Part shown: positions 1 to 8,698 of the stretch, piece by piece
Layout of the letters: each line of letters opens with the position of its first letter
Numbering within the stretch: the stretch's first letter is position 1
Assembly: GCA_016280395.1 (NCBI GenBank)
Contig: JAEEGQ010000163.1
Coordinates: 23,197 to 87,196 of the forward strand
Length of the DNA stretch: 64,000 nt
Source: Lachnospiraceae bacterium
GTDB taxonomy: Bacteria; Bacillota; Clostridia; Lachnospirales; Lachnospiraceae
Reading direction: 5' to 3'
The notes under the pieces: generated by a model
Told to the model about the DNA's origin: nothing
Database searches by the model: none
What the model saw: only the letters and a program-made list of their open reading frames with translations
Position numbers and translations under genes: made by a program

Positions 1-67
1 CAAGACTGCCTGCAGTAAGCCCGACAACGCTTAAAAGCTGTATAGTAAACAGGATGTTATATTCCAT
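1..67 (-). CDS. 5' end of an unrecognised gene cut by the window edge
   Basis: Reading the minus strand from position 67 gives an open frame that runs off the window: Met-Glu-Tyr-Asn-Ile-Leu-Phe, continuing through a hydrophobic stretch to Gly-Ser-Leu. A ribosome-site-like ACGGAG lies about 8 bases upstream of this ATG on the minus strand. About 22 residues are visible, and they look like the start of a first membrane helix or a signal peptide. No family can be named. The gene is divergent from map, and the 210 bases between them hold the map promoter and one palindromic repeat. Confidence 0.45.
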   Translation of the reverse strand, partial: MEYNILFTIQLLSVVGLTAGSL

Positions 68-150
68 CTTTAAGGCTCCGTTTCTTCTTATTCGGAATTA
101 TGATACCATGTTTACCCGTTTTTTTCCACTATTATTTTCCAAGCAGCAAA

Positions 151-187
151 TTTTGAGTCAGCGGGGTCGTTTCTCACTGACTCAAAA
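151..187. repeat. Single copy of the TGAGTCA palindromic repeat
   Basis: Arms TTTTGAGTCAG (151-161) and CTGACTCAAAA (177-187) are a perfect 11-bp inverted repeat around a 15-base loop containing GGGGTCGTTTCTCA. The core matches the copies at 58378-58468 and 61250-61356. The T-rich and A-rich flanks mean the hairpin could also act as a factor-independent terminator on either strand, although no gene visibly ends here. Confidence 0.8.
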
Positions 188-199
188 ACAAAAATAACC

Positions 200-228
200 T
201 TGATTTTTGTTTCAAAAAGCATTAAAAT
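200..228 (+). promoter_or_regulatory. Sigma-A-type promoter of map
   Basis: TTGATT at 200-205 and TAAAAT at 223-228 are separated by 17 bases. The expected transcription start is near 235, leaving a leader of about 40 bases that contains a small GTTAGA/TCTAAC inverted repeat (234-249) and the AAAGGA ribosome site at 262-267. Confidence 0.6.
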
Positions 229-277
229 ACGCAGTTAGAAAAATCTAACACGACCTTCAGTAAAGGAAATAAAAAAA

Positions 278-1150
278 ATGGCCAAAATTGAAAGAAACGA
301 TCCCTGCTGGTGCGGCAGCGGAAAGAAATACAAGTACTGTCACGAAGCCTTTGACGCAAAGATAGCTTCTTTTCAGGCAAAGCACCACAAAGTCCCCCGC
401 AGGGACATGATAAAGACTCCGGAACAGATAGAAAAGATCAAGGAAAGCTGCAAGATCAACATCGCTGTCCTTGATGAAATAGAAAAAGTCATTCACGAAG
501 GCATGAGCACAGCCGAGATCGACAAGATCGTCTATGACATGACAACAGATATGGGCGGGATCCCGGCTCCTCTCAATTACGAGGGATTTCCCTACAGTGT
601 CTGCACATCCCTGAACAGTCAGGTATGCCACGGTTTTCCTTCGAAGAATGTCATCTTAAAGTCCGGCGATATCCTGAACGTCGATTGTTCCACCATCCTT
701 AACGGCTATTTTTCGGACTCGTCCCGCATGTTCTGCATCGGAGACGTTTCTCCCGCAGACAGAAAGCTTGTGGAAGTTACAAGAGAATGCGTTTATAAGG
801 GTCTTGAAGAAGTAAAGCCCTGGGGCTTCCTCGGCGATATGGGTCAGGCTGTACACGACCATGCTTTTGCAAACGGATACACTGTTGTCCGTGAGATCGG
901 CGGACACGGCGTAGGCCTTGAATTTCATGAAGATCCGTGGGTCGGCTACAACACAAAGCGCGGTACCGACATGCTCCTTGCCCCGGGAATGATCTTCACT
1001 ATCGAACCCATGGTAAATGCCGGCAAGGCCGATGTTTACACCACCGTAAAGAACGACTGGGAAGTTTACACCCGTGACGGCAGCAACTCCGCCCAGTGGG
1101 AGATCATGGTCCTTGTTACTGAAACTGGCCACGAAGTACTCTGCTGGTAA
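278..1150 (+). CDS. map: Type I methionine aminopeptidase with N-terminal SEC-C motif
   Basis: Removes the initiator methionine from nascent cytoplasmic proteins using two divalent metals. Residues 1-30 form a SEC-C zinc motif (NDPCWCGSGKKYKYCH), a Cys-rich module that in related proteins binds zinc and is thought to place the enzyme near the ribosome. The peptidase fold follows from about residue 45, with metal-ligand motifs visible as NVDCS, FSDSSRMF, GHGVGLEFHE and IEPM near the end. At 290 residues it has the length usual for SEC-C-bearing forms. The ATG at 278 follows AAAGGA by about 10 bases. The gene is monocistronic, between a promoter at 200-228 and a strong hairpin terminator at 1164-1215, and converges on iolE. 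Confidence 0.95.
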   Translation: MAKIERNDPCWCGSGKKYKYCHEAFDAKIASFQAKHHKVPRRDMIKTPEQIEKIKESCKINIAVLDEIEKVIHEGMSTAEIDKIVYDMTTDMGGIPAPLNYEGFPYSVCTSLNSQVCHGFPSKNVILKSGDILNVDCSTILNGYFSDSSRMFCIGDVSPADRKLVEVTRECVYKGLEEVKPWGFLGDMGQAVHDHAFANGYTVVREIGGHGVGLEFHEDPWVGYNTKRGTDMLLAPGMIFTIEPMVNAGKADVYTTVKNDWEVYTRDGSNSAQWEIMVLVTETGHEVLCW

Positions 1151-1163
1151 AAGAAAAATAATA

Positions 1164-1220
1164 ACCGGGGACGGTCTTTTCCGATTGCAAAAGCCTTCGG
1201 TAAAACGTCCCCGGTATTTT
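1164..1220. terminator. Hairpin terminator between map and iolE
   Basis: ACCGGGGACG followed by a pyrimidine-rich segment at 1164-1183 pairs with CGGTAAAACGTCCCCGGT at 1198-1215, and a T-rich tract (TATTTTTAT) follows on the plus strand. It sits between the convergent map and iolE genes and probably serves both. The GGGGACG arm belongs to a sequence style common in clostridial intergenic hairpins, but it differs from the TGAGTCACCG repeat elsewhere in the window. Confidence 0.75.
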
Positions 1221-1244
1221 TATGTATTATTTGCCTTTTTAAGA

Positions 1245-2144
1245 TCAAAGCCCGGTTTTTTCAGCAATGAACTTTCTTGCTTTTATAGCATATTCAAGCG
1301 GATTTGCGACAGCGGGATCCTGCTCCGCCTCTACAAGCATAAAGCCCTCATATCCGCTCTCTTCCACTGTTTTGAAGATCGGATCGAAATACACACAGCC
1401 GTCTCCGGGCACCGTAAAGGCCCCGAGACGCACACCCTTAAGAAAGCTCAGGTTCTCGTCCTTTACACGCTTTACAACATCAGGTCTTATGTCCTTTAAA
1501 TGGATATGTCTGATCCTCTTTATGTGTTTCTTTATGATCGCAACCGGATCCTCACCGCAGTAAGCAAAATGTCCGCTGTCAAAGAGCAGGCTCACATATT
1601 CCGGATCGGTGCCGGAAAGCAGCTTTTCCGTCTCCTCAAGGCTCTGTACGACCGTTCCCATGTGATGATGGTATGTAAGGCTTATGCCATACTCCTCTTT
1701 TGCGATCTTTCCAAGATAGTTAAGCCCTTCGCAGAGCTTTTTCCACTCACTTTCGTCAAGGACATATTTATGTCCGAAAATAGGTGTGTCCATCTGCCCC
1801 TGTACACTGTAGCTCTGCTCCGAAAAGCCGATGATCTTTGCACCCATGGTCTTTAAGAATTCAAGCTGTTTCCGGCAGTCCGCCTCAACTTCATCCATAG
1901 GCTTTGTGAGTATAAAGCTTGAAAACCACTGGTTGCATATGCAAAGGCCGCGCAGCCCGAGAGCTTTTTTTAGAACATCGGTATCCTTCGGATATTTGTT
2001 CCCGACCTCGCATCCCGTAAATCCCGCAAGTGCCATCTCGCTCACACACTGCTCAAAGGTGTTCTCCGCCCCAAGATCCGGCATATCGTCATTTGTCCAC
2101 GCGATGGGTGCGATACCAAGTTTTACTTTTGTCTTATCCAACAT
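1245..2144 (-). CDS. iolE: myo-inosose-2 dehydratase
   Basis: Dehydrates 2-keto-myo-inositol to 3D-(3,5/4)-trihydroxycyclohexane-1,2-dione in myo-inositol breakdown. It is a TIM-barrel protein of the xylose-isomerase-like superfamily. Visible signatures are the N-terminal KLGIAPIAWTNDD, the HHHMGT motif near residue 160, LLFDSGHFAY and the late MLVEAEQD, which together carry the metal ligands. The length of 299 residues is normal. GGGAG lies 7 bases upstream of the ATG. It is the last gene of the minus-strand inositol operon, 68 bases after iolG, and ends at the shared terminator with map. Confidence 0.93.
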   Translation of the reverse strand: MLDKTKVKLGIAPIAWTNDDMPDLGAENTFEQCVSEMALAGFTGCEVGNKYPKDTDVLKKALGLRGLCICNQWFSSFILTKPMDEVEADCRKQLEFLKTMGAKIIGFSEQSYSVQGQMDTPIFGHKYVLDESEWKKLCEGLNYLGKIAKEEYGISLTYHHHMGTVVQSLEETEKLLSGTDPEYVSLLFDSGHFAYCGEDPVAIIKKHIKRIRHIHLKDIRPDVVKRVKDENLSFLKGVRLGAFTVPGDGCVYFDPIFKTVEESGYEGFMLVEAEQDPAVANPLEYAIKARKFIAEKTGL

Positions 2145-2212
2145 GTTATTTCTCCCGATAATAATGAATTGCTTTGATCAAGCTGTCACCGTATTCAAAT
2201 ATTTATCATCTC

Positions 2213-3226
2213 TCATACATCGATCTCGTCGATTCTTACGGGTCTGTGCTCGCGAAGCGACTTCTGTGCGGCAAGTCCCATAAGAACAGGTTTAAGGCCG
2301 TCCTCTACGCCAAGCGGGGTATCGGTATTTTTCTCGATCGCGTCAACAAAAGCCGCAACCTCCTTGCCATAGGCATCCATATATCTCTCAAGGAAGAAGA
2401 ACAGAGGCTTCTCGTACTTAACGCCGTCCGCGGTAGCGATCTTTGCGTTGGAGGTGCTGTCGTTCTCAACAGCAACCATGCCCTTTGAACCGAATACTTC
2501 AGCGCGCTGGTCATAGCCGTAGGAAGCACGCCTGCAGTTATCGATAACGCAAAGTGCGCCGTTCTTCATTTTCATGCTGATAATGGCCGTATCGATATCT
2601 CCGGCTTCGCCTATTGCCGGATCCACAAGGTTAGCGGCATATGCGTAAACCTCTTCCGCATCACAGCCTGCAAGGAATCTTGCCATATCGAAATCATGGA
2701 TCGTCATGTCAAGGAACATGCCGCCCGAAACCTTTACATATGCCGGTGACGGCGGTTCGGGATCGCGCGAAGTGATCTTGATTATCTCAGGCTCTCCTAT
2801 CTGTCCGCTTACAACCGCATTCCGCACAGCCTCAAAATTGTGGTCGAAACGGCGGTTAAATCCGACCTGATACTTAAGTCCCGTCCCTTTAAGGGCATTT
2901 ATAACTTCTTTGATCTTTGCAACATCATGATCTATGGGCTTTTCGCAGAAAATATGTTTCCCCGCCCTTATCGCAGCAAGGGATATCGCCGAATGCGTGT
3001 CTGTCGAAGAGCAGATAAGAACTGCGTCTATCTGGGGATCCCGTAATATCTCGGTATGATCCTTTGTAACGTTCTTGATGCCGTTAGCCTTTACCCATGC
3101 AGCCGTTTCTTCGTTCATGAAGGGATCTGCGACTGTCTTGATCACGGCGTTCTTAACGCGTGATGTGATCCCTGTGATGTGTACTTTGCCGATCCTGCCG
3201 GCACCGATGATTCCAAGTGTTACCAT
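2213..3226 (-). CDS. iolG: myo-inositol 2-dehydrogenase
   Basis: NAD-dependent oxidoreductase of the Gfo/Idh/MocA family that starts inositol catabolism by oxidising myo-inositol to 2-keto-myo-inositol. The Rossmann motif GIIGAGRIGKVH is at the N terminus, and the family lysine motif CEKPID is near residue 97. The C-terminal part has the DMTIHDFDMARFLAG substrate-side helix typical of IolG. The length is 337 residues. GGAGGA precedes the ATG by 6-7 bases. It follows the alcohol dehydrogenase gene in the operon and precedes iolE. Related Gfo/Idh enzymes act on other polyols, but the surrounding iol genes make inositol the clear choice. Confidence 0.93.
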   Translation of the reverse strand: MVTLGIIGAGRIGKVHITGITSRVKNAVIKTVADPFMNEETAAWVKANGIKNVTKDHTEILRDPQIDAVLICSSTDTHSAISLAAIRAGKHIFCEKPIDHDVAKIKEVINALKGTGLKYQVGFNRRFDHNFEAVRNAVVSGQIGEPEIIKITSRDPEPPSPAYVKVSGGMFLDMTIHDFDMARFLAGCDAEEVYAYAANLVDPAIGEAGDIDTAIISMKMKNGALCVIDNCRRASYGYDQRAEVFGSKGMVAVENDSTSNAKIATADGVKYEKPLFFFLERYMDAYGKEVAAFVDAIEKNTDTPLGVEDGLKPVLMGLAAQKSLREHRPVRIDEIDV

Positions 3227-3294
3227 GTTGTTCCTCCAAGCCGGTGCTTTTCACCGTTTTCTTTGATTTGATCGTATTTATTATCCGACTCGCG

Positions 3295-4449
3295 TTATTT
3301 CCACAGTTTCCTGTATATTTCTGCGAGATCTTCTTTTTTCACTTCGCGAATGGTGTTCTGCGGGCTTCCGCTTGCCATCGCATCCTCTGCCATCTTATCG
3401 ATGACCGCAAAAAACTTATCCCTGTCGATACCATATTCTTCAAGTGTCGGTATCTCAAGCTCTTTTGTAAGGGCTATAAGGCTCTCCAGATAAGCCTTTG
3501 CAGCCTTTTCATCACTGTCATCTGCCGTTGCCGCACCTATCGCGCGTCCGAGGACTGCAAAACGGTCGTATGCCCCGGGGAGAGCAAAGCCAAGCGCTTC
3601 TCCGATCAGCATCGCATTCGATATCCCGTGCGGAACATGGAAAAGAGCGCCTATCGGACGGCTCATGCCATGGATTATGGTTACCGAGGAATTGTTGAAC
3701 GCAACACCGGCTTCAAGCGCGGCCATTGACATCTCTTCCCTTGCCTTTACGTTGCCGCCTTCATGAAAGGCAATAGGCAGGTACCTGAAAATGCGTTTAA
3801 CGGCGGATATTGCCTGGGTATCTGCAAGTACTGAGGCTTTTCTTGAGGTAAAAGCCTCGGTGGCGTGACAGAGCGCGTCAAGTCCTGTTGCCGCCGTTAT
3901 CTTTGGCGGAGCCGTAAGTGTAAATGCGGGATCTATCACAGCGATCTGCGGCATAAGGCACGGTCCTTTAAGCAGCATCTTTATATCTTTCGCCGTATCG
4001 GTGATGATAGTGAACTGTGTGGCTTCCGATCCCGTTCCTGCAGTCGTCGGTATTGCGACCGTAGGCGGCATCTCAACGTCAATCACTTTTCCCATGTACT
4101 CACTTATCTTCTTCCCGCTTACGGAAAGCGCCGCGACGGCTTTCATTGAATCGATTGGCGAACCTCCGCCGAGCGCGATAAGGAAGTCACAGCCTGTTTC
4201 TTTATAGCGTTTCAGTCCTTCTTCGATATATTTGTCGGTCGGTTCCCCGTTGATCCCGTCAAATACAGCATAGTCAACGCCGTTTGCTTTCAGCACATCT
4301 TCAAGCAAAGCGCAGTTCCCGAGCTTTACCATTACGGGATCCGTTACGATAAAAGCTTTTTTCCCAAGTGTCTTTATTGTTCCGCCTGCCTTTTCAAGCG
4401 CTCTTTCGCCCGAAAAGACCTGCTTTGGTACAAGCAATTCCTTGATCAT
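3295..4449 (-). CDS. Iron-containing alcohol dehydrogenase inside the inositol operon
   Basis: A group III (Fe-ADH) NAD(P)-dependent dehydrogenase of 384 residues. Visible are the dinucleotide motif ALGGGSPIDSMKA (about 94-106), TTAGTGSEAT, and the metal-binding D and H residues in GLDALCHATEAF and in HGMSRPIGALFHVPHG. The gene lies between iolB and iolG, co-directional and closely spaced, so it is very probably part of inositol metabolism. The substrate is unknown. Fermentative inositol users must dispose of malonate semialdehyde, and reduction to 3-hydroxypropionate is one plausible role; this is inference from context. The ribosome site is weak (AAAGG about 13 bases upstream of the ATG). 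Confidence 0.85.
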   Translation of the reverse strand: MIKELLVPKQVFSGERALEKAGGTIKTLGKKAFIVTDPVMVKLGNCALLEDVLKANGVDYAVFDGINGEPTDKYIEEGLKRYKETGCDFLIALGGGSPIDSMKAVAALSVSGKKISEYMGKVIDVEMPPTVAIPTTAGTGSEATQFTIITDTAKDIKMLLKGPCLMPQIAVIDPAFTLTAPPKITAATGLDALCHATEAFTSRKASVLADTQAISAVKRIFRYLPIAFHEGGNVKAREEMSMAALEAGVAFNNSSVTIIHGMSRPIGALFHVPHGISNAMLIGEALGFALPGAYDRFAVLGRAIGAATADDSDEKAAKAYLESLIALTKELEIPTLEEYGIDRDKFFAVIDKMAEDAMASGSPQNTIREVKKEDLAEIYRKLWK

Positions 4450-4479
4450 TTCGTTATCATGCCTTTCTTTGAAACATAG

Positions 4480-5265
4480 TCAGAACTTAGCGTCGTGCAT
4501 CCAGACATATCTCTCGTCTTCGCATCTGTCTGTCTGAAGCCACGGATTCCCCGGCAGATGCCGTATCATCCAGCAGGTGTACATCTGAAATCCCGGTGCA
4601 CAAGCCTGGGGATGGAGCTCGCCTCCCGGTATTGCCGAAAAGCTTCCGTCAACGCTCTTGAAAACACTGTCTCCAACGAAGCTCGCACCAAACCCTTCGG
4701 GCCTGTCAAACAGAAAATAATAGGTTTCCGGCTGCGGATGCCTGTGCGGAAGATACCCCGACCAGTTTCCCCTGTCGTTTAACACCTCACCGAGCACCAT
4801 ATTGGACATTGGTGCGATATCATGGTCAAAGATCGTATTCACCCTTCTGTTTGCGGTATTTCCGAACTTGCCCTTACTTGAATACTTCCACGGCGCGTCC
4901 TCCGGTGAATAAAGCTTTGCCGCAAAATCCCTGTCATTATGTGTACACTGTACAAGTATCTCGCTGTCGGCTTCCGCTGTCACATCCACGGCTTTGCCGG
5001 ATGCAACATGCAGGCACCACGGTCCCTCTTCGAATACGTTTTTCCTGCTTACAACGCGTTTATCCTGTCCCCACTCAAAGCATACGCTGCCTTTGAGCAG
5101 CAGAATGGCAGTCTCTTCGCCCTCGCGCAGGAAGAACCTTTTCCTGCCCTTCTCCATCCTGTAAACGCGTATATCCATCATCATATCGCTGTATTCATTG
5201 TCATACGTTGTAAGTATCTTCTCTCCGTTTTCATCAAACGCAGGATACCCAAATAATGCGCCCAT
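4480..5265 (-). CDS. iolB: 5-deoxy-glucuronate isomerase
   Basis: Converts 5-deoxy-D-glucuronate to 5-dehydro-2-deoxy-D-gluconate (DKG) in the inositol pathway. It is a two-cupin protein of 261 residues. The C-terminal cupin carries the metal-binding HRHPQPETYYF motif, with later ligands in GGELHPQ. A longer open frame exists upstream, but the ATG at 5265 follows GGAGG by 7 bases and gives the usual N terminus MGALFGYPAF, so it is chosen. It lies 75 bases after iolD and 30 bases before the Fe-alcohol dehydrogenase gene. Confidence 0.93.
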   Translation of the reverse strand: MGALFGYPAFDENGEKILTTYDNEYSDMMMDIRVYRMEKGRKRFFLREGEETAILLLKGSVCFEWGQDKRVVSRKNVFEEGPWCLHVASGKAVDVTAEADSEILVQCTHNDRDFAAKLYSPEDAPWKYSSKGKFGNTANRRVNTIFDHDIAPMSNMVLGEVLNDRGNWSGYLPHRHPQPETYYFLFDRPEGFGASFVGDSVFKSVDGSFSAIPGGELHPQACAPGFQMYTCWMIRHLPGNPWLQTDRCEDERYVWMHDAKF

Positions 5266-5340
5266 TATCTTCCTCCGATAATTTAATCCCGGTCCGGCAG
5301 TCTTCGGTTTTTCCGACCCGCGCGACAACCGCCTGATAGT

Positions 5341-7272
5341 TTAATACATTCTTGCTTTTGAGCGTCCCTCGAGCACTCCTTCACAGGCTTTTTGCACGCT
5401 TTCCTTCCCGGATACTCTCGCGATACCGACATTCCACCATGCGTCATAGCCGTCGGTCATGGTCTTCGGAAATACCTTGAGGTCAAACAGGCAGCTTCTT
5501 TCCTGTGTCTTTGCGTCTTCAACGGCTTCGCGCAGTTCATCGAGATTTCTGCAGGTATAGGTCTTTAAGCCGTATCCGGAGCCTACCATTGCATAATCCA
5601 CATCAAGCAGGTCTCCTGTGGGCTTTTTCCCGTCTGTATAACGGAATTCCGTGGCAAGAGAGCCTATCCCGTGGTTCATCTCAAGATTGTTGATGCATCC
5701 GAAGCCGCAGTTATCGAACACAAAAATGTTGACCTTGCGTTTTTCCTGACGGATCGTCATGATCTCGCTGTTAAGCATGAGGAAGCCCGCATCTCCCACA
5801 ACGCAGTAAACTTCCGAATCGGGCTCGGCCATCTTGACTCCGAGGGTAGCCGCGATCTCGTATCCCATGCAGGAATAACCGTATTCGACATGGTAAGCAT
5901 ATCTCTTATCGGTTTCCCACAAACGCTGAAGATCGCTCGGAAGCGAACCTCCCGCGGTTATCATCACGGATTTTTCGGGGATGATATCGTTTATCAGGCA
6001 GACTGCCGCGGTCTGTGTGAGCGTCGAACCGGTAAGCTTTGCAAACTCCGGCAGAGTCCTCGGATCCCTTGCCTTGATTATCGGTTCAAAGTCCTCTCCT
6101 GTATAAACAAGCCCAGCAAGCTTCTCTCTTTCTTTCTTCCAGTCTGCTTTTGCAGCCTCGATCTCGCCGCAATAAGCAGCTCTGTAACCCTTTGCTTCAA
6201 GAACATCCGACAGTTTTTCAAGTGTGGCTTTTGCATCGCCGACCGCATAAACGGCATCCATCTTCATCGCATGGAAGCGGCTCATATTGATCGTCGCGAT
6301 CTTCATATTTCCGGCTGCAAAGAAGGATTTTGATGAGGTCGTGAAATCCGAAAGCCTTGTACCGATCGCAAGCACGGCATCAGCTTCTTTAGCGATCCTG
6401 TTTGCAGCGCTCGTCCCCGTTACACCGATACCGCCAAGACAGTATCTGTGCGAAGAAATGCATGCACTTTTTCCGGCCTGTGTCTCTCCGAAAGGAATGT
6501 TGAATTTTTCGCAAAAACACTCCACAGCCTCTCCGGCTTCCGAATAGCGTACGCCTCCGCCGACGATAACAATGGGCTTCTTTGCGGACATGAGCATTTC
6601 CGCTATGTCTTCTGTTTCCTCATCAACCGCAGTAGGCCTTGTGATCCTGTGAACGCGTTTCTTGAAGAAATACTCCGGGTAATCAAAAGCTTCGCCCTCA
6701 ACATCCTGGGGAAGAGCTATGCAGCAGGCGCCGCAATCCGCGGGATCCGTCAGCACGCGCATCGCGTTGATGAGCGCCGTCATGACCTGTTCCGGGCGGT
6801 TTATCCTGTCCCAGTATCTGCAGACGGGCTTAAATGCATCATTTGTGGTTGTAGCTATGCTGCCCGGCTGTTCAAGCTGCTGCAGCACAGGATCCGGCTG
6901 GCGCGAAGCAAAGGTGTCCGAAGGGAACACCAGCAGCGGCAGGTTGTTTACCGTAGCAGTAGCGCAGGCCGTCACCATGTTTGCGGCACCGGGGCCGATA
7001 GATGAAGCACAGGCGATAATGCGCCGCCTGTTGCTCTGTTTTGCAAAAGCAATGGCAGCATGGCACATCCCCTGCTCGTTTCGTCCCTGCATAACGCGCA
7101 GGCCGCCGGGATTTGTATCGAGTGCTTCCCCAAGGCCGACAGCTATACCGTGGCCAAAAAGAGTAAAGAAACCTTCAACAAATTTTGTTTCGGCACCGTC
7201 AAAACAAACATACTGATTATCAAGGAATCTTACGATCGCCTGTGCGGTCGTAAGCCGTATCGTCTTCTCCAT
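5341..7272 (-). CDS. iolD: 3D-(3,5/4)-trihydroxycyclohexane-1,2-dione acylhydrolase
   Basis: Thiamine-diphosphate enzyme that hydrolytically opens the inositol-derived ring to 5-deoxy-glucuronate. The domain order is the usual one for ThDP enzymes. The N-terminal pyrimidine-binding domain includes the MRLTTAQA-like start and VMQGRNEQGM near residue 60. The central domain follows, then a C-terminal pyrophosphate domain with VVGDAGFLMLNSEI and the downstream FDNCGFGCINNL that bind Mg-ThDP. The length is 643 residues. GGAGG is 9 bases before the ATG, and iolC ends 17 bases upstream, so the two are co-transcribed. Confidence 0.94.
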   Translation of the reverse strand: MEKTIRLTTAQAIVRFLDNQYVCFDGAETKFVEGFFTLFGHGIAVGLGEALDTNPGGLRVMQGRNEQGMCHAAIAFAKQSNRRRIIACASSIGPGAANMVTACATATVNNLPLLVFPSDTFASRQPDPVLQQLEQPGSIATTTNDAFKPVCRYWDRINRPEQVMTALINAMRVLTDPADCGACCIALPQDVEGEAFDYPEYFFKKRVHRITRPTAVDEETEDIAEMLMSAKKPIVIVGGGVRYSEAGEAVECFCEKFNIPFGETQAGKSACISSHRYCLGGIGVTGTSAANRIAKEADAVLAIGTRLSDFTTSSKSFFAAGNMKIATINMSRFHAMKMDAVYAVGDAKATLEKLSDVLEAKGYRAAYCGEIEAAKADWKKEREKLAGLVYTGEDFEPIIKARDPRTLPEFAKLTGSTLTQTAAVCLINDIIPEKSVMITAGGSLPSDLQRLWETDKRYAYHVEYGYSCMGYEIAATLGVKMAEPDSEVYCVVGDAGFLMLNSEIMTIRQEKRKVNIFVFDNCGFGCINNLEMNHGIGSLATEFRYTDGKKPTGDLLDVDYAMVGSGYGLKTYTCRNLDELREAVEDAKTQERSCLFDLKVFPKTMTDGYDAWWNVGIARVSGKESVQKACEGVLEGRSKARMY

Positions 7273-7289
7273 AAAGCTTTCCTCCGTTT

Positions 7290-8324
7290 TCAGACCTTTG
7301 CAACCATTTCGCCGTAAAGCTTTTTCTCTTCTGCGATAAATGCCTCTACTTCAGCCGCTGACGGAAGATCGTCGGAGCAGTTGTTGCTCTTTACCATCAT
7401 GGAAGCTTCGGCAGAACCAAATTCAAGACATTTGTCAAGGCTCCAGCCGCTAAAGAGTCCGTAAATAAAACCGGCGCCATACCCGTCTCCGCCGCCGAAT
7501 CCTTTGCGGGCCGTAACGGGGAAAGGCTTGATCTCGAACTTCTCTCCGCTCTTTGTATATGCTGCGGACCCCTTCATCCCATGCTTGATCACAACAAGTT
7601 TTGCGCGTTTTCCAAACCAGAACGAGGCGGACTGTTCATCGGTCATGCCGGGAGCGATTATACGTTCGGTCAGGTCAAATTCTTCTCTTGATCCCATGAT
7701 GAGATCTGCCATGGAAGCAAGCTGTGAATAGTAGATTGAGATCTCGTCGTCGTTTTTCCAGTTATAGTTTCTGTAATCTATGTCAAAGATCAGGAAAGTA
7801 CCGTTTTTTACGGCAAGCATCGCAGCTTTTAAGGCTGCCTCTCGAGAAGGAGACTGTGAAAGCGATGTGCCTGAGATCAGCAATACTTTGGTGTCTTTTA
7901 TGTATGCTTCGTCAATATCCTCCGGAGACAGCATAAGATCGGCCGCCATGTTGCGGTACATCAGAATACTGCTCTCTTTCGGCGAGAGCATCTCGGTAAA
8001 TGTAAGTCCTAGCTTTTCTCCGTTTGTGCAGCGGGTAACTCTTGAAGTATCGATATCGCGGGCATTGAAGTAATCGATGACAAAATCGCCGAAAGCATCA
8101 TCGGAGACTTTTGCAAAGAAGCCTGTTTTCAGACCGTGTTTTGAAACGCCCACGGCGATATTGGCAGGCGAGCCGCCGACGAATTTTTCGAAGTAATGTA
8201 CTTCTTTTAGGGGCTTGAATTCTTCTTTTACAGAATTGCTGTAGGCAGGGTTAAAATCGATTGCGATCCTGCCAAGCAGGCAGATATCAAATTTTCTGCT
8301 CCTGTCGATCTCAAAATACTCCAT
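7290..8324 (-). CDS. iolC: 5-dehydro-2-deoxygluconokinase
   Basis: PfkB-family kinase that phosphorylates 5-dehydro-2-deoxygluconate to DKG-6-phosphate. Signature motifs are the N-terminal FDICLLGRIAIDFNP, the VGGSPANIAVGV substrate loop and the catalytic/anion-hole GFGGGDGYGAGF near the C terminus, a variant of the usual GAGD. A start 102 bases upstream is possible, but that extension runs into the repeat block. The ATG at 8324 has AGGAGAG 5 bases upstream and gives a standard 344-residue protein. It is the first gene of the iol operon; the aldolase IolJ and methylmalonate-semialdehyde dehydrogenase IolA are not in the window. Confidence 0.93.
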   Translation of the reverse strand: MEYFEIDRSRKFDICLLGRIAIDFNPAYSNSVKEEFKPLKEVHYFEKFVGGSPANIAVGVSKHGLKTGFFAKVSDDAFGDFVIDYFNARDIDTSRVTRCTNGEKLGLTFTEMLSPKESSILMYRNMAADLMLSPEDIDEAYIKDTKVLLISGTSLSQSPSREAALKAAMLAVKNGTFLIFDIDYRNYNWKNDDEISIYYSQLASMADLIMGSREEFDLTERIIAPGMTDEQSASFWFGKRAKLVVIKHGMKGSAAYTKSGEKFEIKPFPVTARKGFGGGDGYGAGFIYGLFSGWSLDKCLEFGSAEASMMVKSNNCSDDLPSAAEVEAFIAEEKKLYGEMVAKV

Positions 8325-8698
8325 GTTTTCTCTCCTGAATGTGTTCATTTTTCGGTAACTGCATCCTCCGGTTGTCACGAAAAATCTCACTTGGCAGTGA
8401 GTGACCGTAACTACATGTTGCGGCATCCTCCGGCCCCGGCGTCCGTACAGGTATCACCGTGGACTACGCTATCGCCCGGATACGCACGCAACGGTACTAA
8501 GCTCATGCTGCGCCGCAGGCTTGCATTCGCTAAGTACCGGCGTGCTTTAGGGTCCCCGGTGATACCTGTACGGCCACCGTGGCCTTCCATGCTTTGCATA
8601 TGACGTTTTCAAGGCCGCTAGTAGCCGTAAATGCGTACTTTAAGTCCCCGGTGATACCTGTATGGTCACCGTGGCCTTTTATGCAAGTGGCTGTATTT
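8325..8698. repeat. 374-base gene-free block of direct and inverted repeats
   Basis: No credible gene is seen here. A 35-bp sequence at 8552-8586 is repeated directly at 8644-8678 with two C/T differences; both begin GTCCCCGGTGATACCTGTA and end CACCGTGGCCTT. The segment CCGTACAGGTATCACCG (8443-8459) is a perfect 17-bp inverted match to 8557-8573, enclosing further nested complementarity: GCACGCAACGGTACT pairs with AGTACCGGCGTGC, around CTGCGCCGCAG. The block therefore can form a long cruciform of about 130 bases. It separates the iol operon from the upstream glycan genes and probably contains the iol promoter, but no convincing -35/-10 pair stands out. Confidence 0.75.

Noticed and set aside
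8391-8603. Short overlapping frames inside the repeat block
   Set aside because: They follow the repeats on both strands, have no ribosome site and no protein-like composition.
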